A stretch of 64,000 nucleotides of DNA, taken from positions 1,483-65,482 of the forward strand of contig NZ_JAJHUO010000003.1 of NCBI RefSeq assembly GCF_020859565.1, read 5' to 3'. Under the pieces are notes generated by a model. It was not told the DNA's origin, made no database searches, and saw nothing but the letters and a program-made list of their open reading frames with translations. Below are positions 27,594 to 36,464 of this stretch, piece by piece. Each line of letters begins with the position of its first letter. Positions within the stretch are counted from its first letter, which is position 1. This stretch comes from Saccharothrix luteola. Lineage in GTDB: Bacteria; Actinomycetota; Actinomycetes; Mycobacteriales; Pseudonocardiaceae. A program made the translations under genes and the position numbers.

Positions 27594-28087
27594 GAGTGCT
27601 CCTTCGTCGTGCGGCCGGTTCCGGACAGCGCGCCTCGATCCCGACCAGGCAGGGGTAGCGCGGTTCGCGGTCGTGCGCGCCGACCATCACCGACCCGCCC
27701 GGCTCGGCGAGCGCGGTCACAGTCGGGATCACACCACGCGACCTGGGGAACGTCAATGCGTTCCGTAGTCCACAGTGGACACAAGCCGGTGTCGGTGCTC
27801 GACCTGATGCCCCGTTTGGACGTTGCGGTCCGCCACGCGGGTGGTGCACCCGGTGCACGGGCTGCGGAGACCCGAACCGCTGCCGGTGGCCCTGGCCGGG
27901 ATCGCGCCGCGACCGGGCGGCCTGATCCGCGCCACCCGCACCGGCCCGAAGTGGACCGCGAGCACACGCCGCGCCCGGCGCGGCCGACCGGTGCGGACGT
28001 CGGCGCGCGGATGACTCCCCGCGGCGGTGCGCCGACGCGTCCGAAAGCGTGATTGTCGTTGCGCCGCAGCTAACCTAGCCTCAGCGG
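27594..28087. other. Intergenic region, divergent promoters, palindrome at 27768
   Basis: These 494 bp lie between the divergent DegT aminotransferase and ABC exporter genes. None of the short open frames looks like protein. A 6-1-6 palindrome GTCCACAGTGGAC lies at 27768-27780. The promoter of the ABC genes is at the right end. Confidence 0.6.
28053..28081 (+). promoter_or_regulatory. Candidate leaderless promoter of ABC exporter
   Basis: TTGTCG (28053-28058), 17 bp, TAGCCT (28076-28081), then six bases to the ATG at 28088. There is no Shine-Dalgarno sequence, so a leaderless mRNA is the simplest reading. Confidence 0.45.
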
Positions 28088-29143
28088 ATGAGCACCCGCC
28101 CCACGCTGTCGGCACGCGACCCCGCCGCGCCGGACCGAGCCGCCGCCGGCGATCGGCGGGACCTCGTCATCGAGGCGAGCGGTTTGCGCAAGACCTACCG
28201 CAAGCGCGGGCGCAAGGCCAAGGCCGTGGAAGCGGTGCGGGACGTGCACTTCGCCGTGCGCGTGGGCGAGATCTTCGGGTTCCTCGGGCCCAATGGCGCG
28301 GGCAAGTCGACCACGCTGCGGATGCTGGCCACCCTGGTGCGCCCGGACGGCGGCAGCGCCCGCATCGGCGGCGTGGACCTGGTGCGCTCGCCCGCGCGCG
28401 TCCGCGACGTGATCGGGTTCGTCGCGCAGTCCAGCGGCACCTACGACGACGCCTCGGCGCGGCAGGAACTCGTGGCCCAGGCCCGGATGCACGGCCGGAG
28501 CAAAGCCGAGGCCGAGCAGCTGGCCGCCGCCGCGATCACGACGTTCGACCTGGAGGAGTTCGCCGACCGCCGCGTCCGCACGTACTCCGGCGGGCAGCGC
28601 CGGCGGCTGGACTTCGCGCTGGGTGTGATCCACCGGCCGTCGGTGATGTTCCTGGACGAGCCCACCGCGGGCCTGGACCCGCCCAGCCGGGCGCGCATGT
28701 GGCGGGAGGTGCGGCGGTTGCGCGACAACGGCATGACCGTCTTCCTCACCACGCACTACCTCGACGAGGCGGACTCGTTGTGCGACCGCATCTCCATCAT
28801 CGACCGGGGCCTGATCGTCGCCGAGGGCACGCCCTCCGACCTCAAGCGGGAGATCTCCGGTGACGTCGTGACGGTCGACCTGGCGTCCTCCGACGAGGCG
28901 GGTCAGCTCGACGCCGACAAGCTGCGCCGCGCCGCCGACGTGCTGACCCCGCAACCCTACGTGCGCGGCGTGGAGGCGGTCGACACGACCCTGCGCCTGT
29001 ACGTGGACGGCGCGGCCACGGCCATCCCGTCGATCATGGCCGCGCTGCTGCGCGCCGGGGTCGAGCCGAGCGCGATCGAGTCCCGCAGGCCGAGCCTGGA
29101 CGACGTGTTCCTGGCCAAGACCGGCCGCACCCTGGACGACTGA
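28088..29143 (+). CDS. DrrA-like ABC exporter ATPase
   Basis: This is a 351-aa cytoplasmic ATPase subunit: Walker A GPNGAGKST, signature YSGGQRRRLD, Walker B VMFLDEPTAGLD and switch His in LTTHYLDEAD. A C-terminal extension of about 90 residues with the SLDDVFL signature is typical of DrrA-type drug and lipid exporters. It pairs with the membrane subunit that starts 12 bp downstream. It sits at the edge of the biosynthetic block and probably exports the product or gives self-resistance. Confidence 0.92.
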   Translation: MSTRPTLSARDPAAPDRAAAGDRRDLVIEASGLRKTYRKRGRKAKAVEAVRDVHFAVRVGEIFGFLGPNGAGKSTTLRMLATLVRPDGGSARIGGVDLVRSPARVRDVIGFVAQSSGTYDDASARQELVAQARMHGRSKAEAEQLAAAAITTFDLEEFADRRVRTYSGGQRRRLDFALGVIHRPSVMFLDEPTAGLDPPSRARMWREVRRLRDNGMTVFLTTHYLDEADSLCDRISIIDRGLIVAEGTPSDLKREISGDVVTVDLASSDEAGQLDADKLRRAADVLTPQPYVRGVEAVDTTLRLYVDGAATAIPSIMAALLRAGVEPSAIESRRPSLDDVFLAKTGRTLDD

Positions 29144-29155
29144 AGGGCGGCCGGC

Positions 29156-29920
29156 GTGAAGGTGCTCCGCGACACCTGGCTGATCTTCAGCTTCGAGGCC
29201 AGGATCATGGCGCGCAACCCCACCGTGGTCGCGCTGACGCTGGCCCAGCCGATCACGTTCCTGGTGCTGTTCGCGCCGTTCCTCAAGGTCGCGATGGCGG
29301 GCCGGGGCGTGGAGAGCTACGGCGACGCCTACGCCGTCTACGTGCCCGGCCTGTTCGTGGCGATGGGCCTGCTCGGCGGCCTGTACGCGGGCTACGGCCT
29401 GCTCAGCGCGTTGCGCGCGGGCATCATCGACCGCTGCCGGGTCACCCCGGTCAGCCGCACCGGCCTGCTGCTGGGCCGGGCGCTGATGCACGTGGCGCTG
29501 CTGGAGTTCCAGGCGGCGGTGATCACCATCGCGGCGTGGCCGTTCGGGCTGCGGGTGAACCTGCTGGACCTGGCGGTGTCCTACGCCCTGCTGTCGCTGG
29601 TGATCCTGCTCAGCATCTCCCTCTCCTACGCCATCGCCCTGCTGGTGCGCAACGAGAACAGCCTGAGCGTGCTGGTCAACACCGTCGGCCAGCCCGTGTC
29701 GCTGCTCGCCGGCGTGCTCATCCCGCTGACCCTGGCGCCGCTGTGGGTGCAGGACGTGGCGCGGTGGAACCCGTTCGCCTGGGCCACCGACGCCCTGCGC
29801 GCCCTGTTCACCGGCCACTTCACCGCGCCCGCGGTCTGGCAGGGCGGCGTCGTCATGCTCGCCGCCTGCGCCCTGGCCGTCGGCTGGTCCGTCCGCCTGT
29901 TCAACCGGGAGGTCTCGTGA
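29156..29920 (+). CDS. DrrB-like ABC-2 type exporter permease
   Basis: This is a 254-aa integral membrane protein with six predicted helices and the ABC-2 signature region near NPFAWATDALRALFTG. It starts with GTG 29156, 12 bp after the ATPase gene, preceded by GAAGGGCGG. Together they form a two-component DrrAB-type exporter. Confidence 0.92.
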   Translation: MKVLRDTWLIFSFEARIMARNPTVVALTLAQPITFLVLFAPFLKVAMAGRGVESYGDAYAVYVPGLFVAMGLLGGLYAGYGLLSALRAGIIDRCRVTPVSRTGLLLGRALMHVALLEFQAAVITIAAWPFGLRVNLLDLAVSYALLSLVILLSISLSYAIALLVRNENSLSVLVNTVGQPVSLLAGVLIPLTLAPLWVQDVARWNPFAWATDALRALFTGHFTAPAVWQGGVVMLAACALAVGWSVRLFNREVS

Positions 29921-30018
29921 GTCCTGCCCTGCCGGGGACGGCTCTCGCGCGGGGCGTGCCCGTGGGCTCGTCCGGGGTCGTTCTCGCCGACTCACGCGGC
30001 GGAGGTGTCACCTGGCTT

Positions 30019-30715
30019 TCACGGGACGGCCTCCGGGTGGTCCTCGATGACGCCGTACCGGAACCGGGTGGTGGCGCTGTTCTCGGCGGTCAGTTCCCGG
30101 CTGAAGAACGGTGCTGGGTTGAGGCACGCGAACTCTTCGGTGCGGGCGAACCACCGCGGTGGGTGGTCGGGGTTGTCCCGGTCGTCGACCACGAGCACGA
30201 GTGACCGGTCGGTTGACCCGTCGTGGCGGCCGGTGAACGACTGCGGACCGCGCCAGAGCAGACCGCAGTACCCCGCGTTCTCCCGTCCCTTGGTGGTGGG
30301 GGAGCCGATGGCCACGTCCGCCCCGGAGACGTTGGTCATCTCCGTCTCCAAGGTCAGCACCCAGGTCCGCGAGCCGATCGGGTGCGCCCCGAGCGTCCGG
30401 CGCTCGGTGAAGAAGGCCCGGGCCGGACCGGGTGGTCCAGTCGAGTTCGTGCGCGAACGTCGCGGTCCCGCCGGACCGGTCCAGGGTGGTGATCCGGCGG
30501 TGCGCCTGGGTCCCGTTGTTGTCGAGCTGGACGTAGAAGCTGCCGTGGACGCAGGTGGGGCCACCCCGGAAGTTCTCCTCGCCGACGTGGGGACGTAGGG
30601 CTTGGGCGATTCGAGCCGGTGACCGGGAGCCGCGGTGAACCGCCAGTCACCACCGTGGCCAGGGCGCCGTTGGCGAACCGGACGTTGTCGTCGTTGACAT
30701 CGTTGTCGTGCCACC
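30019..30715 (-). pseudogene. DUF6807 (PmoA-like) protein, decayed
   Basis: Fragments of a DUF6807 family protein appear in order on the minus strand in different frames. Near 30650: DWRFTAAPGHRLESPKPYV. Near 30600-30440: GEENFRGGPTCVHGSFYVQL, continuing to FAHELDW. From about 30420 to the natural stop at 30019: AFFTERRTLGAHPIGSRTW through GRENAGYCGLLWRGPQSFTG. Between the first two pieces the usual HDHLWH-type segment is missing, so there is a deletion as well as a frameshift near 30425. These proteins often sit in sugar-catabolic clusters. It lies at the boundary between the biosynthetic block and the hydrolase island. Confidence 0.7.
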
Positions 30716-30748
30716 CGGAGGTATTGACCGGTTAAGTGATCATGAAGG

Positions 30749-30777
30749 GAGGGGTGGACGACGAGCGTCCACCCCTC
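30749..30777 (-). terminator. Hairpin terminator after GH53 gene
   Basis: A 12-bp perfect stem, GAGGGGTGGACG with CGTCCACCCCTC and a 5-nt loop, lies directly after the GH53 stop codon at 30781. Confidence 0.8.
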
Positions 30778-30780
30778 GGG

Positions 30781-32283
30781 TCAGGGCAGCCAGCGGATGT
30801 TCGGGTTGAGGCGGCCGGTCCGGTCGAAGACGGCCATGTTGTCCCACTCGTTGCCGGAGTTTGCGATGTCGGTCGGGTTCCAGCCGTTGCCCGCCACCGC
30901 GTACCAGGTCGGCTCCCAGTAGAAGACGCCCGACGCGCCGGCGTTGCGGGCGGTGTTCTGCACGGCCGCGAAGTTGGCCTGCTGCCCCGCCTGCGACGCC
31001 GGGTAGCCCGAGCAGGTCGTGGTGACGACGTTGGCGGTGCTGTCGTGGTTGGTCGTGGTGAATGGGTACGCGGTCTCGACGATGACGACCGGCTTGCCGT
31101 ACCGCGACTTCATGTCCGAGACCACGTTCGCCATGTTCGCCATGCCACCGTGCCAGAAGCAGTAGTACGACAGGCCGGTGACGTCCCACTGGACGCCCTG
31201 GCCGCGGATGCCATCGTAGAACGCGCGGGCGCCGCTCTCGACCCTGGCCGTGTGGATGAGCACCTGGGTGCCGCTGTTGCACGCCTTGGTGGCGTTGTAC
31301 CCGGCCTTGAGCAGCAGGCCGAGGTTGTAGTAGTTGCCGTTGGTCACCTGGCCCTCGGGCCACAGCATGCCGGTGTTGATCTCGTTGCCGATCTGCACGC
31401 TGTCCGGCGTGGTGCCCTGGGCCTTCAGGCTGGTGCACACGTCGTAGGTGTAGTTGTAGACGTCGGTCTGGAGCTGGCCGATGGTGTGGTTGGCCCAGGC
31501 GGCGGGCTTGAACTGCTTGCCCGGGTCGGCCCAGGTGTCGGAGTAGTGGAAGTCGACCATGAGCTTGAGGCCCTTGGCCTTGACCGTCCGCGCGTACTGC
31601 AACACCTTGTCCTTGTTGTTGTAGCCGCTGCGCGGGTTGTTCCAGATCCGCAACCGGGCGTAGTTGACGCCGACGCTCTTGAGGATGTCCAGGGGGTCTG
31701 CCTGGGTGCCGTTGGCGTGGTAGTACCGCGCGCCGACGTCCGCGGCCCGTTGCAGCGTCGACACGTCCGCGCCGCGCATGATCCCGTCGTCACCCGGGTT
31801 GTCACCGGTCACCACGTCGAGGTGGTCGACGTTGCCCAGCCCGCCCGACGTCGTCGCGGCCAGCCGCACGGTGTTCGACCCCGCGTTCAGCACGATGGTC
31901 AGGCTCCTGGTCGCCCAGGTGGTCCAGGCGCTGGTGGCGTCGAACGCGACCCCGGCCTGGGCCACCGACCCGTTGACGCTCACGTCGCCGGGTCGGTTCG
32001 CGCCGCTGCCGTTGGCGTACCGGAATGACAGCGTCGCCGTGCCCGCGGTCGTCGCGGTCACGACGAACTGGACCGAACTGCCCACGGCGTTGGTCGTGTC
32101 GCAGAAACCGGTGCCGGTGTAGCCGGTGTGGTTCGAGGCGACGGCGCCGCCGCAGACGGCGGGCGCGGACTCCGCCTCGTACCGGCTCGTCGCGGCGCCC
32201 GCGGTCACGGGGAGCGCGACCACGGCGCCGGCCACCGCGGTCGTCACCACCGCGGCCCACGACAACCTGGAGAACAGCTTCAT
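30781..32283 (-). CDS. Secreted arabinogalactan endo-beta-1,4-galactanase (CBM35-GH53)
   Basis: This is a 500-aa exported hydrolase. A signal peptide of about 31 residues is followed by a CBM35/CBM6-like beta-sandwich (YEAESAPAVCGGAV to the NVDHLDV end, about 33-160) and a GH53 (beta/alpha)8 barrel from about residue 168 (MRGADVSTLQ). Acid/base Glu is in QIGNEINTGMLWPEG and the nucleophile Glu is in VVIVETAYPF. It cleaves beta-1,4-galactan side chains of pectin outside the cell. The start ATG 32283 has AAGGAGC upstream. Only 35 bp separate it from the cutinase/CBM13 gene, so the two are likely cotranscribed. Confidence 0.92.
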   Translation of the reverse strand: MKLFSRLSWAAVVTTAVAGAVVALPVTAGAATSRYEAESAPAVCGGAVASNHTGYTGTGFCDTTNAVGSSVQFVVTATTAGTATLSFRYANGSGANRPGDVSVNGSVAQAGVAFDATSAWTTWATRSLTIVLNAGSNTVRLAATTSGGLGNVDHLDVVTGDNPGDDGIMRGADVSTLQRAADVGARYYHANGTQADPLDILKSVGVNYARLRIWNNPRSGYNNKDKVLQYARTVKAKGLKLMVDFHYSDTWADPGKQFKPAAWANHTIGQLQTDVYNYTYDVCTSLKAQGTTPDSVQIGNEINTGMLWPEGQVTNGNYYNLGLLLKAGYNATKACNSGTQVLIHTARVESGARAFYDGIRGQGVQWDVTGLSYYCFWHGGMANMANVVSDMKSRYGKPVVIVETAYPFTTTNHDSTANVVTTTCSGYPASQAGQQANFAAVQNTARNAGASGVFYWEPTWYAVAGNGWNPTDIANSGNEWDNMAVFDRTGRLNPNIRWLP

Positions 32284-32318
32284 CGATGCTCCTTCGTGCT
32301 GGCTCGGCCGAAGAGCTC

Positions 32319-33485
32319 TCAGGCCCTTCGGGTCCACACCTGGTTCGACTCGCCGTGGCACGTCCACGTCGCCACGGCCGTGTTGTCGGCCGTGCCGCGG
32401 GCGTCCACGTCGAGACAGCGCCCCGACTGCGGGTCGGTGATCGTGCCGTTGGTGTTGAACACCCACTTCTGGCCGCCGCCACCGGTGCAGGACGTGATCG
32501 TGACCTTGCTCCGGTCCTGCCCGGCGCCCGCGTCGAGGCACTTGCCAAAGCCCGAGCCGACGAGGCTGGAGGACGACCCCGTCGAGCCGTCCGGCGGCAG
32601 CAGCGGGCAGGTGCTCCCGTAGCGGTTGATCCCGGCCGAGTCCATCAACGGGCACAGGAACTGGCTGTACCGGGCGTCGTCGTCGAGGAAGACCTTCAAC
32701 CACGGGGTGACCACGCGCATCTGGGTGGAGTTCGCCCGCGTCGGGAACGCGTGACCCGCGCCGCTGAGCTCCACGTAGCCCTTCTCCGTCGTGGCGGGGA
32801 TCGAGCGGTGGAGGCCGTCCACGTAAGACGGTGTGACGGTGGTGTCGTTCTGACCGGCCAGCAGCAGGGTCGCCACCCGGTCGCTCGCGAGGTTCCCGGA
32901 CGGCTTGTACGGCGCCGACCCCACTGCGGCCTTCGACGACGGGCGTCGCAGCGCCGCGTTCAGCGCGCCGCCGCCGCCCATCGAGTGGCCCATCGCCGCC
33001 AAGCGGGTGGTGTCCACTCGGCCTCGCACCGAGCCGCGCTGCGCCAGGTAGTCCAGCGCGGCCGGCAGCTGCCGGTCGCGCGCGACGTCGAAGTCGTTGG
33101 CGCTGTTGGTGTCGATGCCGATGACCACTAGCCCGAACGACGCGAGCCACGGCCCCGTCCAGGCGCCCTCGGCGGCCCACTTCGCCGTGTACCCGGGCAC
33201 GATCGCCACCGCGCCGAACGTGCCCTGGCTCGTGTCGGTCGGGTAGTAGATCACCCCTCCGCCGAAACCGTTGCCCGCGGGCACGCCCACCTGCGCGGTG
33301 GCGAAGGTGCCGCGCGAGGCCGCGACACTGGACCGCGTCGGGTCCGGGCCGCGCTGGTACGGGTTGTCCGCGGCGATCGCGGGTCCGATCTGGACGGACG
33401 CGGTCGCCGCGGCGAAGACCACGGCCAGGGTGATCCCCGCCCACCTCGCGAGTCGACCGGGGCTTCGGCCGGTGTTCACTGGCAT
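32319..33485 (-). CDS. Secreted LCC/TfCut2-like polyester hydrolase with partial CBM13
   Basis: This is a 388-aa exported protein. The signal peptide ends near residue 38 (AIAADNPYQRGPDPT). The alpha/beta-hydrolase domain follows the actinobacterial cutinase pattern: FATAQVGVPAGNGFGGG, FGAVAIVPGYTA, nucleophile GHSMGGGG, Asp in AGQNDTTVTP, His in GAGHAFP and the C-terminal disulfide pair FLCP...STCP. The Trp of the TPWH segment in TfCut2 is not kept (SAPYKPSGN). A ricin-type lectin tail carries only two of three usual repeats (QKW and QVW). The substrate is probably cutin or suberin-like polyester, and polyester plastics may be accepted. It lies upstream of and likely in operon with the GH53 gene; the ribosome site is AAGGAGTG. 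Confidence 0.9.
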   Translation of the reverse strand: MPVNTGRSPGRLARWAGITLAVVFAAATASVQIGPAIAADNPYQRGPDPTRSSVAASRGTFATAQVGVPAGNGFGGGVIYYPTDTSQGTFGAVAIVPGYTAKWAAEGAWTGPWLASFGLVVIGIDTNSANDFDVARDRQLPAALDYLAQRGSVRGRVDTTRLAAMGHSMGGGGALNAALRRPSSKAAVGSAPYKPSGNLASDRVATLLLAGQNDTTVTPSYVDGLHRSIPATTEKGYVELSGAGHAFPTRANSTQMRVVTPWLKVFLDDDARYSQFLCPLMDSAGINRYGSTCPLLPPDGSTGSSSSLVGSGFGKCLDAGAGQDRSKVTITSCTGGGGQKWVFNTNGTITDPQSGRCLDVDARGTADNTAVATWTCHGESNQVWTRRA

Positions 33486-33567
33486 CTGCGGTGCACTCCT
33501 TGGAGGCAGGGACCGGGGAGGGTGCGGCAGGCGGAGGGCGGCGAGGAGGCGCGCTGTGAACGTGCAC

Positions 33568-33595
33568 AGTATCTCTTGGGTGTCACATGTGTAAA
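33568..33595 (-). promoter_or_regulatory. Promoter of cutinase/CBM13-GH53 operon
   Basis: On the minus strand TTTACA (33595-33590), 16 bp, GATACT (33573-33568). The start is about 33561, giving a 5' leader of about 75 nt. The spacer contains CACATGTG and the motif ATGTGACAC, which also occurs at the second cutinase promoter. Confidence 0.55.
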
Positions 33596-33713
33596 CAGGC
33601 TGTGTTCGTTGGTATTTCTGCGAACTTGCTCAACAGAAGGCTGTGCACGTTTCCAGCGTGCAGGCCGATGTGACGCCGCCGCTACGCCGTTCGGGCGCGA
33701 CTGAGACGACCTC

Positions 33714-33726
33714 CGAAACTTTTTCG
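33714..33726 (+). promoter_or_regulatory. Inverted repeat CGAAA-N3-TTTCG
   Basis: The CGAAACTTTTTCG palindrome is placed 10 bp upstream of a TTGACA box. It resembles operators of LacI-type regulators of xylan and oligosaccharide use in streptomycetes. The regulator itself is not in the window. Confidence 0.4.
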
Positions 33727-33735
33727 ATCCGGCTG

Positions 33736-33765
33736 TTGACAGCGGGACGGGGGCGTTCGTACCGT
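33736..33765 (+). promoter_or_regulatory. Promoter leading into the broken SGNH gene
   Basis: TTGACA (33736-33741), 18 bp, TACCGT (33760-33765). It points toward the pseudogene at 33918. The promoter looks intact although its gene is dead. Confidence 0.5.
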
Positions 33766-33864
33766 CGCTCAGACGTCCTTGTGCGCCGAACTCGTTGGTG
33801 CCAAAAGAATCGACCACCCCGCCGGGATCGCGCGAGCGGTCTGACCGGCCATGCAGGCATGAGT

Positions 33865-33880
33865 TGGATAGCGCTTTCCA
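33865..33880 (+). promoter_or_regulatory. LacI-family-type operator TGGATAGCGCTTTCCA
   Basis: This is an almost perfect 16-bp palindrome with core AGCGCT and TGGA/TCCA arms; only one base pair is mismatched. It lies downstream of the -10 box at 33760 and 38 bp upstream of the ATG at 33918. A related site occurs at 39333. It matches the general form of LacI/CcpA-family sugar operators. Confidence 0.55.
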
Positions 33881-33917
33881 TCGAGCGCGTGCGGCCGCCG
33901 TCCCGAAAGGTCACCCC

Positions 33918-34738
<821 letters not shown>

Positions 34739-34773
34739 CTCGAACGCGTCGGCCCTGACGTCGGGGCACGACG

Positions 34774-34814
34774 CCACCGGGGGCACGAGCCCTTCCCGCT
34801 CGTGCCCCCGGTGG
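34774..34814 (-). terminator. Strong hairpin after second cutinase gene
   Basis: A 16-bp perfect stem (CCACCGGGGGCACGAG and its complement) with a 9-nt loop lies 6 bp past the stop codon at 34821. Confidence 0.8.
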
Positions 34815-34820
34815 ACGCTG

Positions 34821-36152
34821 TCACGGGCTGGTGCAGGTGAAGGGCGACGTGGGCGGGGCGCCGCCGCCGATGAAGCCGAACGTGGTCGACCTGTTGGGCG
34901 CGAGCGACCCGTTGTAGGAGACGTTGCGCACCGACACGGACGATCCGCTGACGGTGAGCGCGCCGTTCCAGACCTGGCTCACGGACTCGCCGCTGCCCAG
35001 GGTCCAGTGGGTGGTCCAGCCGCTGACCCCCGAGTCGCCGGCGGTCACCGTGACCTCGGCCTGGTAGCCACCGGGCCAGGAGTTGGTGGTGCGGAAGACC
35101 GCGCTGCACGCGCCGCCGGGCTGCGGCGTCGTGGTCGTGGTGCTGGTGCTGGTGGTCGTGGTCGTGGTGGTGGTGGTGGTGGTCGTGGTGGTGGTGGTGG
35201 AAGTGGTGGTACTGGTCGGTGGTGTGGAGGGCACGAGCGGGCACGTGCTCTGGTAGGACCGGATGCCGTTCCCGTTCGACAGCGGGCACAGGAACTGGGT
35301 GTAGCGGGTGTCGCTGTCGATGAAGACCTTGAACCAGGGGATGACGACGCGCATCATCGTGGGGTTGTTCGAGGTCGGGAAGCCGTGGCCCGCGCCGGTG
35401 AGCTCCAGGTACGCCTTCTCGACGCCTGCCGGGATGCCGTTGTAGAGGTTGAGCACGCTCGACGGGGTGACGGTGCCGTCGTTCTGCCCGGACAGCAACA
35501 TGGTCGGCACCCGCGTGGTGGTGAGGTTCTGCGAGAAGCTGGCCGGCGCGAGCCCGACGGAGGTCTTCAACGTGGGCCGTTGCAGGGACGCGTAGGCCGC
35601 CCCGCCTCCGCCCATGGAGTGGCCCATCACCGCCGCGCGCGTCGCGTCGACGCGGTCGCGCACCGAGCTGCGTTGGGTGAGGTAGTCCAGGGCGGCGAGC
35701 AGCTGCTGACCGCGGGCGTTGTCCCAGTCGTTGCGGTTGTTGGTGTCGATGCCGATCACCACGAACCCGAAGGAGGCGAGCCAGTGCCCCATCCAGGCGC
35801 CTTCGGCGGCCCAGGTGGCGGTGTACCCGGGCACGATCGCGATCGCGCCGAACTTCCCCTGGCTGGTGTCGGTGGGGTAGTAGATGATCCCGCCGCCGAA
35901 GCCGTTGCCCGAGGGCACGCTGACCTGCGTCGTGGCGAAGCTGCCGCGGTTGGCCGAGACGCTGGCCGGTGTCGGGTCCGGCCCGCGCTGGTAGGGGTTC
36001 TCGGCGCCCGACGCCGTGCGGCTACCGCCCGTGACGGCCAACGCCACGAGCATGATCGTGGCCGCGGCGAGCACGATGCCGTGCCCCCACAGCCGACCCG
36101 CCGAGCGCCACGTCTCGGGCGGGGTGTGGAAAGCGCCTTCAGTTCGTACCAC
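34821..36152 (-). CDS. Secreted LCC/TfCut2-like polyester hydrolase with Thr linker and CBM2
   Basis: This is a 443-aa exported protein. The signal or anchor ends near residue 48 (TASGAENPYQRGPDPT). The cutinase domain parallels the 32319 paralogue: FATTQVSVPSGNGFGGG, GHSMGGGG nucleophile, Asp in SGQNDGTVTP, His in GAGHGFP and the FLCP...STCP disulfide. A poly-Thr linker of about 35 residues leads to a complete CBM2 (CSAVFRTTNSWPGGYQAEV to the C-terminal Cys), which binds cellulose or chitin. I start at GTG 36152, 8 bases after AGGAGG; the open frame runs on to 36290 without signal-like sequence. It probably hydrolyses plant polyesters while anchored to the cell-wall polysaccharide. Confidence 0.9.
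   Translation of the reverse strand: MVRTEGAFHTPPETWRSAGRLWGHGIVLAAATIMLVALAVTGGSRTASGAENPYQRGPDPTPASVSANRGSFATTQVSVPSGNGFGGGIIYYPTDTSQGKFGAIAIVPGYTATWAAEGAWMGHWLASFGFVVIGIDTNNRNDWDNARGQQLLAALDYLTQRSSVRDRVDATRAAVMGHSMGGGGAAYASLQRPTLKTSVGLAPASFSQNLTTTRVPTMLLSGQNDGTVTPSSVLNLYNGIPAGVEKAYLELTGAGHGFPTSNNPTMMRVVIPWFKVFIDSDTRYTQFLCPLSNGNGIRSYQSTCPLVPSTPPTSTTTSTTTTTTTTTTTTTTTTSTSTTTTTPQPGGACSAVFRTTNSWPGGYQAEVTVTAGDSGVSGWTTHWTLGSGESVSQVWNGALTVSGSSVSVRNVSYNGSLAPNRSTTFGFIGGGAPPTSPFTCTSP
35127..35222. repeat. GTG/GTC trinucleotide tract encoding a poly-Thr linker
   Basis: A tandem three-base repeat in the cutinase-CBM2 gene; on the coding strand it reads ACC/ACG and makes a run of about 30 Thr with occasional Ser. 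Linker length probably varies between strains by slippage. Confidence 0.8.
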
Positions 36153-36351
36153 CGGGTGTTCCTCCTGCCGATTGCAGTGGACAGACTGTGCGTGGGCGAA
36201 GCGCTCGGCCGGTGACCCGGCCACACATGGAGGTGGGTGGGCTCGCGGAGGCGGTGCCGCGCTCCCCACGATGCCGGCCCCGGCCGTCAAGGTCGCTGTT
36301 CACGCTGCTGTTCACGCCTTGCCCGGCTGGTGCGAGCCGAATGTGTCACAT

Positions 36352-36380
36352 AGTCTGGCTCGGGTCATGAGAAGTGTCAA
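36352..36380 (-). promoter_or_regulatory. Promoter of second cutinase gene with palindrome at start site
   Basis: The minus strand has TTGACA (36380-36375), 17 bp, CAGACT (36357-36352). Immediately downstream lies the 5-1-5 palindrome ATGTG-A-CACAT (36351-36341), placed over the predicted start of transcription, where a repressor would block it. Confidence 0.5.
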
Positions 36381-36464
36381 CGATGTCTCGACAGGCGCAC
36401 GCGGCATGCCGCGAGCCGGTCACCGCGCCCGCACGAGCCACTCGGACCTGGACCGGAGCGCACC

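Noticed and set aside
28066..28084. IdeR/DmdR-like iron box before the ABC exporter
   Set aside because: Only one half (CTAACCTAGCC) resembles the TTAGGTTAGGCTAACC palindrome; the other half is absent. A -10 element explains the AT-rich bases.
28088..29920. ABC genes as a sugar importer for the hydrolase island
   Set aside because: The ATPase has the DrrA C-terminal extension and the permease is ABC-2 type with no binding protein; both indicate export.
29917..30204. 95-codon plus-strand ORF after the ABC permease
   Set aside because: It overlaps the permease stop neatly, but most of it is antisense to the DUF6807 remnant, and it has no recognisable protein features.
35127..35222. CRISPR or minisatellite interpretation of the GTG repeat
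   Set aside because: It is a three-base repeat within a reading frame that encodes a Thr linker; there are no spacers.
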